NCBI RefSeq assembly: GCF_027887165.1 | Contig: NC_077227.1 | Coordinates: forward strand, 352,056,207-352,120,206 | Direction of reading: 5' to 3' | Length of the DNA stretch: 64,000 nucleotides | Source: Monodelphis domestica | Lineage: Eukaryota > Chordata > Mammalia > Didelphimorphia > Didelphidae | In this document: positions 12,436-57,420 of the stretch, piece after piece | Layout of the letters: every line of letters starts with the position of its first letter | How positions within the stretch are numbered: the stretch's first letter is position 1 | Notes under the pieces: model-generated | What the model was told of the DNA's origin: nothing | Seen by the model: the letters and a program-made list of their open reading frames with translations, nothing else | Databases searched by the model: none | Made by a program: the position numbers and the translations under genes

Positions 12436-13379
12436 GATGGGAAAGGGAGAAAAACGGGTTCTTAAAATGGCAGAAAAAATGCCAAAATTTTTTTCTATAT
12501 GTAACTGAAAAAATGAATATTTTAAAAAAGTACATATAGTTTTATAGAATTGAGAAACATTTAAAAAAATAAAAAATTCAATGGAATATAGAACATGTAT
12601 TTTTACAAGTCAATATGTAGCTGCAGGGATCCCCATCTATGGTTTAGTAGTTTCCTTTCTAGGTGAATTTGGCACTCCTGGAGTAGATGGCTTTGAAGGA
12701 CTCGTCCAGTTCTAGATCTCTACTCCTAAGTATTTGAAGGGCTCTCTTGTAAAAGAGATAGATTTGTCTTGCTTGGCTCCAGAGGGTAGAAGTAGGAAGT
12801 TGTAAGGAGTTAAATTTTGGTTTGATACAAAGAAGTTCCTGACAGAATTTTCAAAACGTAGGATGGGTTGACTAAGCCTATTAGCAAAAGCTTGAGGTCC
12901 ACTTTATGAGAATTATTCAATTTCTTATTTTCCTCCCTATTTTGTATCAGATGATCTTAGATGTTCCTTCCAACTCTGAAATTCTGACTTAAAACTAAGC
13001 CTTAGCAGCTAAAGCCAGAATTTCAGAGTTGGAAAGGTCATCTGTCCACTACACCATGTTGCCCCTTTACTGTGAACTCAAGGGCAAACACCATGTTTTT
13101 ATTATTCATTGATTTGCATATGTTCACTAAATGTCCAAATGAACAATTCTATAAATACTTTCCTCAGGTATCCTTTCTCCAAGTTTCACCTGTTCCTCAA
13201 AACTCACTATCCTCTTTCTGTCCATTGTGGATTACCCAGCCACATCCTATCACTTGATTCTTCATCCCCATGTCTCACATATCTCCACTTCTCTCCCCTC
13301 TCCTTCCCTCTTATCCTGGTGTTTATCTCCAGAAGCCTGGATTCCTGAAGTAGCTGACTAAGTAGTTTCCTAACCCCTA
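12436..13379. other. Noncoding, unrecognised
   Basis: The short open frames at 13072-13398 overlap in several frames and show no family match. Confidence 0.35.
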
Positions 13380-13575
13380 GACCATTTATCCAAGCCATTA
13401 TGGATCCTCCTTTTATCCTATCACTTTCCTGTTCAAATCAGTGTAAATAATGCTTCATTGCTTGTAGGATAAAGTTCAAGCTTTTCAGCTTGGCATTCAA
13501 ATCTTAAGGAAACCAGCTACCTTCCAGTCATTCTTCCCACTCATTCATTCCTGTCCTCACTGAGTACTTCATAGA
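13380..13575 (+). repeat. L2-like LINE fragment
   Basis: Contains taggataaagttcaagctttt, cagcttggcattcaaa and ccttccagtc, which follow the L2 3' region. Confidence 0.6.
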
Positions 13576-14024
13576 ATCAATGATATGGAAAAGATCTTAG
13601 AAATAATGAATGAACAAATGATGAGGGGTCAGCTTCTGAATTTACTAGGCATTTAACTATATTCCATGCATCATACTAAGAGTGGGGTATCTAAAGATTA
13701 AAAATAGTCACTACTCTCAAAGAACTTACATTCTTAAAAAGGAAGCTAACCCATAAAAGAAATGTTGGCTAATGAAAGGCAAATGAAGCCATAAAGCATC
13801 TTAATTAATCTCTTTATTTTTTAGAGGAGGAAAAAGAGAATAAAGGTGACTTATCCAAGGTCATTCTGTGATGAGTTAACAGAACTGGACCTAAAACTCA
13901 GGTTTTCTGACTCCTATGTCTGGTCCATCTTGTTGCTTCTCATCAACCATTCTGCAACCTTAGCTTTCAGCTGCAGCTAGGCTAATCTTACCAAATTTAA
14001 GCATTGTGTACTGAACCTCTTCAG

Positions 14025-14272
14025 TAATTTTTCAATTGTGCTGAATTCTTCATGACCCCATTTGGGATTTTTTTGGGTAAAGATACTGGAGTGGCTTGCC
14101 ATTTCCTTCTCCAGCTCATTTTATAAATGAGGAAACTGAGTCAAACAGGTTGAAGTATCTTGCCCAGGAACACCCAGCTAGTAAATGTCTGAAGCCAGAT
14201 TTGAACTTGGAAATATGGGTCTTCCTGACTCCAAGTCCAGCATTCTAGCCACTGAACCATCTAGCTGCCTGT
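14025..14272 (-). repeat. Marsupial SINE, type B (RTE-tailed)
   Basis: Reverse of the form ending ...aaatggcaagccactccagtatctttacccaaaaaaatcccaaatggggtcatgaagaattc. The tRNA-related head ends at cagctagatggttcagtgg. Confidence 0.8.
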
Positions 14273-14530
14273 GATGTGCCCCTATCCTAGCCTTTGCTTG
14301 TATTGTTTGTACGCCTGGAATGACTTTTGCCTAAATTCTGTGCCAATTCCACTACCACTCATCCTCTAGGATTCCTCTCTTTGGTGAAGCATTTTTTGAC
14401 CACTGTCATCCTTAACCATTTTCCCTGTCTTTGGAATCTTAAAGCTCCTGCCATCTATATCACTCTTTGCAATTTAGCTTATTCTGCCAAGGCAGAACAT
14501 TTATCCCTGGACATTTAATTTCTTCAATGT
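14273..14530 (+). repeat. L2-like LINE fragment
   Basis: Contains cgcctggaatgacttttgcc, tttggtgaagcattttttgacc and ctgccatctatatcactctttgc, matching the L2 3' end pattern. Confidence 0.6.
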
Positions 14531-14809
14531 GGGGAAAATCTCAGAGTAGAACTTTGTCTTAAATCTTGTTCCTTAGAAGCACTGAAAGGCTAAGTTGTTG
14601 GCCCATAGTCACTTCTAGTCAGCATCAGAGGTATTGCTGACTCCAAGGCCGGCCCTCTACCTCCCATGCTACACTGGACATCCAGTATCTAACTACACAT
14701 ATATTCTATCACCCCAACTGAACTATAAACTCCTGGAGGGTAGGGACCATGTCCTGGACTTCACTGCCTCCTTTGATTGGGAGATTAGTTGGTAGATAAG
14801 AGAAAATTA

Positions 14810-15017
14810 GGGATGGCATAGTGACTGCAAAGTATATGGCTGAGGACACGTGAGCTGGCTGGGTGAGTTTAAGCCTAGATCTTAGACTATCTCTTCTTCT
14901 TTATTTCCTGGGTATAACAGCAATCCAAGGTTAATATTTTCAGCCTTGAAGGCAGACATCTGAGTCTGAAAGGTTGAGAGCTCCTGGGTCCTGTTGATGC
15001 CAGGATTAGATACTAGG
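14810..15017. repeat. Unassigned element of about 208 bp flanked by 21-bp direct repeats
   Basis: The flanks TTGGTAGATAAGAGAAAATTA (14789-14809) and TTGATGGATAAGAGAAAATTA (15018-15038) differ at two positions, like an old target-site duplication. A diverged second copy of the interior lies at 16869-17064. No poly(A) tail, terminal inverted repeat or tRNA box was recognised. Confidence 0.5.
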
Positions 15018-15089
15018 TTGATGGATAAGAGAAAATTACTTGGTTTTGGGAAAGCCTTGGATAAAAGCATCCATATCTATCTTTCTCTT

Positions 15090-15260
15090 CCTTGGAAACA
15101 AGATTGATTTCCCAATTCATCTGATAAGTTGGTTCTTCTTTCACTTTAAATTAAATTCCTACTTACTCTATCCATCCATTTCTAGATATCAGGAATCCTG
15201 GTGGCATCTTTTAAAGTCCAGTGTAAATGCCACCTCTTCAATGAAGCTTCTTTTCCCCCT
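15090..15260 (+). repeat. L2-like LINE fragment
   Basis: Contains tttaaagtccagtgtaaatg followed by ccacctcttcaatgaagc, a known L2 3' block. Confidence 0.55.
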
Positions 15261-15689
15261 TAATTCCATGTCTGGTCCCATAGCATTTTGTAATCTTCTT
15301 GAGCACTGGAATACTCATTAATATTACACTGAAACTCAAAGCTAGCAGAGACCTGGGTGGGCATCTACACCAACCCCTACTTGAGCTTATAATAGTAGAT
15401 TGAATGTTGGAGTTGGAGTCAGTCCACTCAGATTGCACTGCACTCACCTGTTCCTTGTATGACTGTTCAATTAACAATTTTTCAGAGCCTCATTCTAAAT
15501 TGCTGGTAAGAGTACTTGTGTTGGGGTTTGAATTGGAACATACCTCATGGAGACACATGGGGATGGGCCTCTAGGTCTTGGTAACTTCCAGTGATGTATA
15601 TGACTCAGCGCTAAAGGGCTTGTCACTTTGCCAAGATAAAACAAATCAGGGGTTGTCTCTTGATTCCTGCCCCTGAAGTGAGGGAGTGT

Positions 15690-16490
15690 GAATCTTAAAA
15701 ACTGCTCAGACTGTACTTTAGAAGATTTGGTTAAGCTATTCCCCTATTGTAACAATGGAGGTACTTAATCAGGAATGTATTGAGAACTTTTAAAATTACT
15801 CCACCCTGCTCAGACAGTGCCTTAGGGGAAGATAAAGTTGTAAACTCCTGATTGAACAATGAAAGTCCCCAACTCATACTTATAGTAAAGCTAGAACCTT
15901 AAGCTAGGTCTATTTTTAGATCTAATACAAAAAGGTGCTAAGTACCTATAAAGGTTAAATTAATCACTAAAAGGTCAAGCAACTTACAAAGCAACTTACA
16001 AGCTTAACAAAAGAGGTGTGAAGTTTTAGTCTACCCAGAGAAGGTAGGAACTAAAGAAGATAGAAACTGAGAATGGGCAGTCCTAGGAAAAAGCATCTAC
16101 TGTGATTGGTACACGTGAAAGTTTGGGGGAGGTGACATAAGAGAAAAATCTCTTTAAAAGGAAGCAAAGGAACAAGTTCAGGGCAATTGAATTCAGTTAC
16201 AATTTGAATTCAGTTTGGAGGCTAATTTCAGTTTGGAGTGGAAGAACACAGCTTGAAGACGATCTTGTGAGGAGTGATAAAGACTGACTCATTCTCCCTT
16301 AAGCTCAACCCTAGGCCTAGGCCCTTTCCTACTACTTGGCTACTCTCTCTCTCTTTCTCTCTCTCTCTCCTTCCCTTAATTCCTTCATTTATATTAATTA
16401 AAATCTCCATAAAAACCAGCTGACTTGGATATTTTCATATTTGGGAATTTTCCCAGGATGACCACTTATTTTTTATTTAAATCAAGACAC
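15690..16490 (+). mobile_element. Solo LTR, family 1, copy C
   Basis: Plus-strand copy with the family order: ctgattgaacaatgaaag, aaggtgctaagtacctataaagg, CCAAT-like tgattggtac, ctctttaaaagga, a (CT)n tract at 16346-16371, attaattaaaatctcc and a U5-like end at cccaggatgaccactta. The 5' boundary is uncertain and could extend to about 15520. Confidence 0.6.
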
Positions 16491-16639
16491 TAAAAATTAT
16501 CTTTACAGTTTGGCCAAAACCTTTACAGTTTTGGCAATTCACAGTCTTGGAAACTCACATTTTTGTGGTTACAGGAGGCTGTCAAAGTTGTAGCAGAAAG
16601 GCTACTCAGTGGATCTTAAAGAGAGTAACTCTGCTCTCT

Positions 16640-16840
16640 CATGTTCTTGATCTCCATCTCTCGCTTCCTCTCCCTCCCCTCCTGCTTCCATTTCTCCCCA
16701 TTTTCTTTCTGTCTCCCTTCCCCCTTCTTCCCTTCTCCTTTCCATCCCTCCTCCCTCCCTTTCTCTCTTCCCTCTCCTTTCCCTGTTCTCTCTTTTTCCT
16801 TCTCTCCATCTCCCTCTCTCTCTCTCCTCTATCTGAGGGA
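16640..16840 (+). repeat. Polypyrimidine tract, about 200 bp
   Basis: Almost pure C/T on the plus strand (CTCCC, TTCCC and CTCTCT units). The long open frames on both strands here are artefacts of this tract. Confidence 0.9.
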
Positions 16841-16868
16841 TAGACCAGACTATCTCCCACTCCAGTAA

Positions 16869-17064
16869 CATGGTGGCTGCAAAGTACCTGGCCAAGGGAA
16901 CATGAACTAGCTAGGTGAGGTTAAGCCTGGGTCTTGGGCTATCTTTTCCTGTTTCTTTCCTAGAAATAGGTGACTGAGCAGCAATCCAAGATGAATATTT
17001 TCTGCCTTGAAGACAGACTTTTGAGTCTGAAAGGATGAGAGCTCCTGGATCCTGTTGGTGCCAA
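16869..17064. repeat. Second copy of the unassigned 14810 element
   Basis: Shares gctgcaaagta, gaggttaagcctgggtcttgg, gcagcaatccaag, atattttctgccttgaagac and tctgaaaggatgagagctcc with 14818-15003. Flanking direct repeats are not evident here. Confidence 0.6.
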
Positions 17065-17720
17065 CAGCACTTCAGATAACACCCTGCCAACTACTTCAGT
17101 ATTTCTTGGAGTTGGTCCACAAGAGAAGGGTGAGCCCAACCCTGACTGAGCTTGCCAAAAGACATACACCTTGAGGGTATCACTTAAACAGTGCAGATAT
17201 AAGGTAAATGTGAAATGTTGATTTAGCAGCCCCACAATCTACTTTATGTTTTGAAATTTTAAATCTCAACATCCTAGGAAAGTATTAACAGTACTTATGT
17301 TATTGATGCTAGCCCAAGTTTTTGTAAATGGAGCACTGGTGAGTTTCTTGTGTTAACCACTTCTTGTGTGGAGAAAATAAATGGCTGTCCTTTAACCTGA
17401 TTTTCTTTGTACACTGAGTACCTTTCTTCCTTTTGGGAAGGTCCTAGAAACATGAGCCAAAATGAAATTTTAAGTGATTTTCTCAAGGCCCTGGGGGTAG
17501 ATGCATAAAGAGTCAAGGGGTTCTACAAACTGATCTTTCTCTCTTCAGATTCACCTCCTACCAGGACTCATTTCAGTTAGCAAACATAAAACCCAGTGCA
17601 GAGCCAAGGACCCCATAGCAGGGAGAGGGTGTCAGAGTACCCTTCCCCCTTTCCCTCAAAGTAATGCTATTTCTCTAGTCACACTTCTTATATTGTGGGG
17701 GAAATGCTTTGTAAGCCTTA
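17065..17720. other. Noncoding, unrecognised
   Basis: No exon, SINE or LTR recognised. Confidence 0.35.
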
Positions 17721-17727
17721 AAGCAGT

Positions 17728-17936
17728 GATGGCAAACCTTTTAGAGGCTGAATGCCTAAATTGCACCCTCATGCTATATTTGAGCAGCCCCATTACCCCA
17801 GACAAGGGAGGGAGGAGGTGCTCCCTTTGGGCTACTGGGCAGAGGGGTGGGTGATGTGAGGAATGTTCTCAGGTATGGTAGAGGAGGGAAAGGGAGCAGC
17901 CCCCTCTGGCACAAGTGCCATAGGTTTGTCAACATG
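17728..17936. mobile_element. hAT-type MITE, about 209 bp
   Basis: Imperfect terminal inverted repeats: CAGTGATGGCAAACCTTTTAG at the left, and cataggtttgtcaacatg at the right, which inverts to catgttgacaaacctatg. The flanks ccttaaag (left) and gcttaaag (right) fit a mutated 8-bp target-site duplication. Internal sequence is G-rich and noncoding. Resembles short opossum hAT elements. Confidence 0.6.
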
Positions 17937-18175
17937 GCTTAAAGTGATCTGCAACTGGAAGTTATAATGAATTCTCCTTTGAAGCATGTACTCCTGACAA
18001 ATGACCAGCCAACTGCTCTTGAAGACTTCTTATGATGAGGGATTCTCTGCTTTGAGGCATCTGATTTCTCTTTTTTAATTGTTTGAGTTATAAGAAAGTT
18101 TTCCTTTCTATTGTGGTCAAACCTTTCTTCTTTCTTCTTTTCCTCTGGGTCCAACCAGAATGAACACAATTCTTT
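17937..18175 (+). repeat. L3/CR1-like LINE fossil
   Basis: Contains a diverged block with attctcctttgaagcatgt, taagaaagttttcc and tttcctctgggtccaaccagaa, typical of old L3/CR1-type 3' regions. Confidence 0.4.
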
Positions 18176-18445
18176 TCAGAAATGAGTCTTTCAACTGTGA
18201 GAGTAGAATCACACCAGAAAAACAACTGCTTGACCACATGGTTGGATGGGGATATGATTGGCAATGTAGACTCTAAATGATCACCCTAGTACAAATATCA
18301 ATAATATGGAAATGGGTCTTGATCAATGACACATGTAAAACCCAGTGAATTTGCTCATTAGCTATGGGAGGGGAGGGAAAGAACATGATTCATGTAACCA
18401 TGGGAAAATATTCTAAAAAAATAAATAAGCTTATAAAAAATAAAG
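18176..18445 (+). repeat. Family D repeat (L1-linked 3' sequence or SINE), plus copy
   Basis: Shares aacaactgcttgaccacatg, ggggatatgattggc, aatggaaatgggtcttgatc-like text, catgtaaaacccagtgaa and catgtaaccatgggaaaatatt with copies at 18515, 35755, 43570 and 63745. Ends in an A-rich tail. Confidence 0.65.
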
Positions 18446-18514
18446 AAATGAGTCGTTCATGTAATTGGAGATAATTATTGTGTCTCCCTCCTCTAACCAT
18501 GAGTTGTTTTTTTT

Positions 18515-18795
18515 TTAAATAAACATTATTTTATTTGGTCATTTCCAAACATTATTCATTGGAAACAAAAATCATTTTCTTTTCCTTCCCCCCTCCCACC
18601 ACCTCTCTCATAGCTGACACATGATTCCATTGGGTATCACATGTGTTCTTGACTCAAACCCATTTCCATGTTGTTGGTATTTGCATTAGAGTGTTCATTT
18701 AGAGTCTCTCCTCAGACATGTCCCCTCAACCACTGTAGTCAAGCAGTTGCTTTTCCTCGTTGTTTTTACTCCCACAGTTTATCCTCTGCTTGTTA
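18515..18795 (-). repeat. Family D repeat, minus copy
   Basis: Starts with a T-run (tail) and ends at tgtagtcaagcagttgcttttcctcgttgtttttactcccacag. Together with 18176-18445 it forms an inverted pair. Confidence 0.65.
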
Positions 18796-18824
18796 ACCAT
18801 GAGTTTTATCAGTGTGTGTTGATG

Positions 18825-18945
18825 ATTTTTCTACTAGTAGATTAGCTCCATAAGGGCAAGCACCATGCCTTATTTTTATTTCTTTCCCAGTGATTCACAT
18901 AGTGCATTGTATGTAGTAAGTGTTAATGATATTGTTGAATTTACC
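18825..18945 (+). repeat. L2 3' end fragment
   Basis: Contains gattagctccataagggcaag, then catagtgcattgtatgtagtaagtg, the conserved L2 3' end. Confidence 0.6.
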
Positions 18946-20334
18946 CCAACTCCAAAAGGTTCTCACAAAAAAGACTAGATCTTTTTCTCACTCCTTAGCC
19001 CCTGCTCATTTGTAGGTGCTTCCTTTGTCTACTAGGAGTCATTGTGGAACCCTGGCCCACACTGGGTTACAAATCCCTCTCTAAAAAAGGAAAAGAAAAA
19101 CCCAAAGACAAGCAAATGTTAGTAGTTACTAGACTTTAATGCTAGTAACTTACATGTAATTGAAGAGATGGTCAAAGGTTCTTCTGTGCAAGAGAGGAGA
19201 ACAAGAACACTATGATAGCTAAATCTGAAATCTTCCCTGGTGCCTAATGAGTAAGTACTCTGCACACACACAGCGAACAATAAATGTGTCTGGAATGAAT
19301 TCCAGTCTTTGCTATTGTGAGCTGTTTCAGACTCCAACTTTTCCTCCCAAACACTAATAGATATGTCTTTATTCTTCAGATTAGCCTGCTAATCTTAAAA
19401 AAATAAGAAATTTTTCACTTAGTCTGTGACTAACTATAGTCAGGAGATATAAGAGGAGAGGACTACCCTTCTCCTCCAACATCCTTTGTCTAAGAGCCCT
19501 CAGGCCTTTTTAATTTTCTAGTACCAGCTTCCATCTTCCTTCTCCAGAGCCCTCTGCTATAGCAGGGAGCCCCTCTTCCTTCCTCAAATATTTGTAATAT
19601 AGTGAAAAGAGCACTGGATTGGTGGTTGGGGATCCTGGGTTACAGTTCCAACTGTGAACAGGGCAAATCCATTCCTATCTCGATGTCTACATTTTCCTCT
19701 TTTGCAAAATGAGGGTGCTGGACTAAATAGTCTCTAAGATCCCTTTTCACTCTGAAATCCTAAACTTCTGATGCATAAGATGGGAATGACCTTATCATTG
19801 TGTGGCCAGAGACCCAATTTATGGCCTCGGCTAACTCAGGTTCCAGTTTTATGTAGGCCTCTTCCTCTCTCTTGCTTCATTTCAGTTTCTTAATTTTCTT
19901 CATTTCAAGATGATTGATTCTCCCTGGCATGTGCCCACTTCTTAAAAGTGCATCTGCTCTGATGCAAAGTCCAAGTGTATTTTAGAGTCTAGAACTCTTG
20001 GTTGAGTATAAATATTTCACAATTCAGCTTGTCTTTGAGGAACAAGGTAGATTTAGGTTGTTATTTCCTGAGCTCCAGGGACAAGGAGTCACACTCCAGA
20101 TAGGCTACATCTAGAGTTTCAATATCACTTTGTATTCAGACAGTTCATGGATGGAAAGTACATGTCAGCCTTGTTGGGTCATCCTTACATGATAGGCAGC
20201 AGCTAGTGGAAACCTTTAGCTGAGATTTTCCAACAAGTTAGAAACAAAGCCAAGAGAAAATTACTCATGCCTTGAGGCCCTACTTTGGAGGGCTCCCAAA
20301 GTAAGTGAATGCTGAGGGGGAAGAAAAGGAATGG
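18946..20334. other. Noncoding; may include the 3' UTR of the SLC36 gene
   Basis: Within reach of the minus-strand stop at 20658. A MIR-like piece lies at about 19590-19765. Nothing else recognised. Confidence 0.35.
19368..19373 (-). promoter_or_regulatory. Candidate polyadenylation signal (AATAAA, minus strand)
   Basis: First canonical AATAAA found on the minus strand downstream of the stop, giving a 3' UTR near 1.3 kb. It is followed by the G/T-rich stretch TATTAGTGTTTGGGAGG. An ATTAAA at 19513-19508 is an alternative. The UTR would contain the MIR-like repeat at 20335-20560. Confidence 0.3.
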
Positions 20335-20560
20335 TAATAGGTCATATTTTTAAAGCACTATATAATTTACAAAGTGCTCTCCACATATACATATATACAC
20401 ACATGTATATTGCCTCATTTGAGTCTCTCAATAATCCTCTAAGTAAAAGCAATATCCTCATTTTACAGATGAAGAAACTGAGGCTCAAAGAGTTTAGGTG
20501 ACTTGCCCAGTCATCAAGAACCCAGGTTTTCCATTTCCAGACCCAGTACTCTTTCTACCA
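20335..20560 (-). repeat. MIR/CORE-SINE-like repeat in the probable 3' UTR
   Basis: taaagcactatataatttacaaagtgc, then ctcattttacagatgaagaaactgaggct and gtgacttgcccag, in reverse orientation of the standard element. Confidence 0.7.
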
Positions 20561-20657
20561 TACCACAGTTGGCTTAGTCCTGGAAACAGTGAGTTCACCT
20601 TCCACAGGGAGTGGAGGGATGAGGAGAGACAGGGAAGATGTTCCACTTGGAAGCAGA

Positions 20658-54850
<34,193 letters not shown>

Positions 54851-54966
54851 GACTGCAGACTCCAGCAGTGGCTCTTAAAGTACTGATAAAGTGTGGGGAA
54901 AGAGTCCAGTATGGAGACAAAGAGGTGCTTCGTGCAGATGGACAATCACAGCCCAACTGATTTGTG
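54851..54966 (-). other. Probable 5' UTR of the SLC36 gene
   Basis: This lies between the predicted start site and the ATG. It contains the in-frame TAA at 54877-54875. No upstream ATG in strong context was seen near the start codon. Confidence 0.45.
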
Positions 54967-55010
54967 TCTTCACAGGCTGTCTTCAGGAGCTTAAATAAGG
55001 CCCCGCCCAA
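54955..55010 (-). promoter_or_regulatory. Putative core promoter of the SLC36 gene: GC box plus TATA-like box
   Basis: Read on the minus strand, a GC box GGGCGGGG (55008-55001) is followed by TTATTTAA (54998-54991), a TATA-like box. A start site would then be expected near 54965-54970, giving a 5' UTR of about 115-120 nt before the ATG at 54850 with no intervening intron. The GC box contains one of the few CpGs in the area. This is inferred from motif spacing only. In human SLC36A1 an upstream noncoding exon exists, so a second promoter further up cannot be excluded. Confidence 0.55.
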
Positions 55011-55963
55011 CTCTCCTGGGCTGACTCCTACTCTCCTTTCCTGAAGAGACCAAATGGAAGTGCCTTTTGATTTCAGATTCTTCCCTGGCTCTAAAGAGGA
55101 GAAAACAGAATTCCCTAAACCAATTCCTAAACTAAACGGGACTGAAATCCTTCTGCCCCCAAGCCCAGCTTCCTTACTCTTTGGACACATCCCAAATGAC
55201 TTTGGTAAGACCAAACCTCCACTTTGCTTCTCTGGAAGCAATCAACGAGGATTTACTGGAGCACCTACTATGTGCTGGGCTCTCTTCTAAGACAAATAAA
55301 AAAAGAGAGATGGTCTCTGCCTTGAAGGATCTTACATTTATTCTCTGAGGGGATATACAAAATAGATACAAGATAATTGGGAGATGAATGCCAGCGGGCA
55401 AGAAAGAAACAAGAGTTTCCAAGAGAGCCCCAAAGGGTCTTCTTCAAGAGATACTTTCTGACTCTCTCACTTGTTAGTGTTTCCACTCCTGGCAATGCTT
55501 TGGTGTTTATTTCACAAAACGTCCTATATTTACATATAGGGTATTACCTTCTAGGAGAAGATAAGATTCTTAAAGGCAGAAACTCCTCTTTTTTATCTTT
55601 AGCCCTTCCCTCTAGACCTGGGTTTGAGTCCAGATTCATTAAATAATCATCAAGGAGTTAGCATAGCTTTATACTTATCAGACAGCAGATTAGGCCGATA
55701 GAGAGCAGTAAGATATTAGAATTTAAAGTAGATCTTGATGGGAAAAGGCAAGAGTTCCTTTAGCACCTTCATGGGAACCCTGCTTTCTTCCTCACTCATC
55801 TGATCCACATTATATGTGAGTCGCCTTCCTTCAGATAATTCTTAGGCCAGATTCCATCCACCTTCTTTCCTAAAATCAAAATGAAAAAAAAAAAAGTGAT
55901 GGGGAAGGTCTGTCTTTCAAGCTTATTACTTCTGCACCATCAAAAAACATAAGAGAATCTTAG
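55011..55963. other. Upstream flank of the SLC36 gene
   Basis: No further exon recognised. 55245-55385 is an ancient repeat (cctactatgtgctgggctctcttc). Several open frames at 55054-55646 overlap on both strands and have no family match. Confidence 0.4.
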
Positions 55964-56147
55964 GGGGACAGCTAAGTGGCTCAGTGAATTGAGAACCAGG
56001 CCAAGAGATGGGGGTGCCTGGGTTCAAATCTGACTATTGATACCTCCTAGCAACACAGCCTGAGCAAGTCACTTAACCCCATTTGCTTAGCCTTTACCTC
56101 TCTTCTGCCTTGGAACTTAGTACTGATTCTAAGACAGAAGATAAGGA
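55964..56147 (+). repeat. Type A SINE upstream of the gene
   Basis: gggggacagctaagtggctcag, ctgggttcaaatctgac and cttctgccttggaacttag. Flanks agagaatcttag and agaaaatcctag look like an old 12-bp TSD with two mismatches. Confidence 0.87.
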
Positions 56148-56189
56148 TTTAAAAAAAGAGAGAGAAAATCCTAGTGCCAGAAAAGAATA

Positions 56190-56710
56190 TCCCATTTAGA
56201 ACTAGCAGGGTCCTTCGAGATAATTTAGTCCAGGGCTTCATTTTAGAGAGAAGGGAAATGAGACCAAGAAAAATTATATGACCTGGCTAGATTTCCACAG
56301 TTAGAAAGTAGCAGATTTGGGACTGTAACCTTAGAGTTCTAATGATTCCCTCTCACTGCTCATTCTGTTATACTATGTTGCCTCCAAATACAACATGGAA
56401 TGCCAAAATTACAATGGACCTCAATTTATAGATGGATGGGGAAACTGAGGCCCAGAGAGACATTGTGGTATGGTGGTAAAGAGTGATGAACTTGAAATTA
56501 GAGTACCTGGATTCAACTCCAGTCTCTTGTACTTATATCCTTGCCTAAATCACTCAACCTCTTTGGGCCTCGATCTGTAAAATGAAGGACTTGGACTTGA
56601 CATTTTCTAAGTTCTCTTCTAGCTTGAAATTCTATGATCCTATGAAGTGATTTATTCAAGACATTGCAGCCCTTTAATGGCAAAATTGGGATTAGAACCT
56701 CAGTTGTTAA
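56190..56710. repeat. MIR-like fossils in two orientations
   Basis: Reverse: gatggggaaactgaggcccagagag (56434). Forward: attagagtacctggattcaactcc and aacctctttgggcctcgatctgtaaaatg (56500-56585). Confidence 0.6.
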
Positions 56711-56979
56711 TTCTTAGTCTGCCAGGATTTAGGGAATTTGGGAGAAGAATGTACAAGTTCATATTTTTCCCACCTATAGAAAAATGGGGTTTCTAAAAGC
56801 CATAGACACATAAAAGGCACTCGCCAAGTTGGAGACATTGATTGTTAGCTCTAATGATAACCTGTACAGGAGGTACAAGGACTGGTGTTATCATGTAGAT
56901 TCCCTTTAGCAAATATTTGCAAGTTCTCAAGGCAATTCAGGGGAATAGTCACTACCTGGTATCTATTTTTTAATTAAAA

Positions 56980-57147
56980 AAAAAAAAAAGCCCTAACCTT
57001 CTATCTTAAAAGAGCAGTAAGGGCTGGGCAATATTGGTTAAGTGACTTGTCTAGGGTCACATAGCTAGGAAGCATCTGAGGCCAGATTTGAACCCAAGTT
57101 CTCTAGACTCCAGGCCAGACTCTATCCAATGATCTACCTAGCTGTTC
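56980..57147 (-). repeat. Type A SINE
   Basis: aagccctaaccttctatcttaaa, ttaagtgacttgtctagggtcacatagctagg and ctacctagctgttct in reverse. Confidence 0.85.
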
Positions 57148-57229
57148 TTCTATCTCTTGTCTATTCCAGTATAGGAAAGGCAATAAGACTAACCTCAGAG
57201 AGGAAGGGACCTCCAGAGGTACCAGGGTG

Positions 57230-57420
57230 TAGAGGAAGGAGCATAGCATTTGGAGTCAGAAGTCCAGGTCTCTAAGCCTGACTTTGATACCAGTTGTTTG
57301 ACATTCAGCCAATTCCTTCCAGTCTCTGAGCTCACTTTCCTCTGCTGTGAAATGGAGACAACTCTGGCACTCAGCTACTTATCACACAGGTAAGATGTGA
57401 GAAAGGTGTTTTGTAAACTG
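57230..57420 (+). repeat. MIR-like repeat
   Basis: catagcatttggagtcagaag, gagctcactttcctctgctg and gaaatggagacaac. Confidence 0.55.

Noticed and set aside
16547..16895. Overlapping open frames rich in S/L/P or R/E
   Set aside because: Produced by the polypyrimidine tract at 16640-16840; no codon structure or homology.
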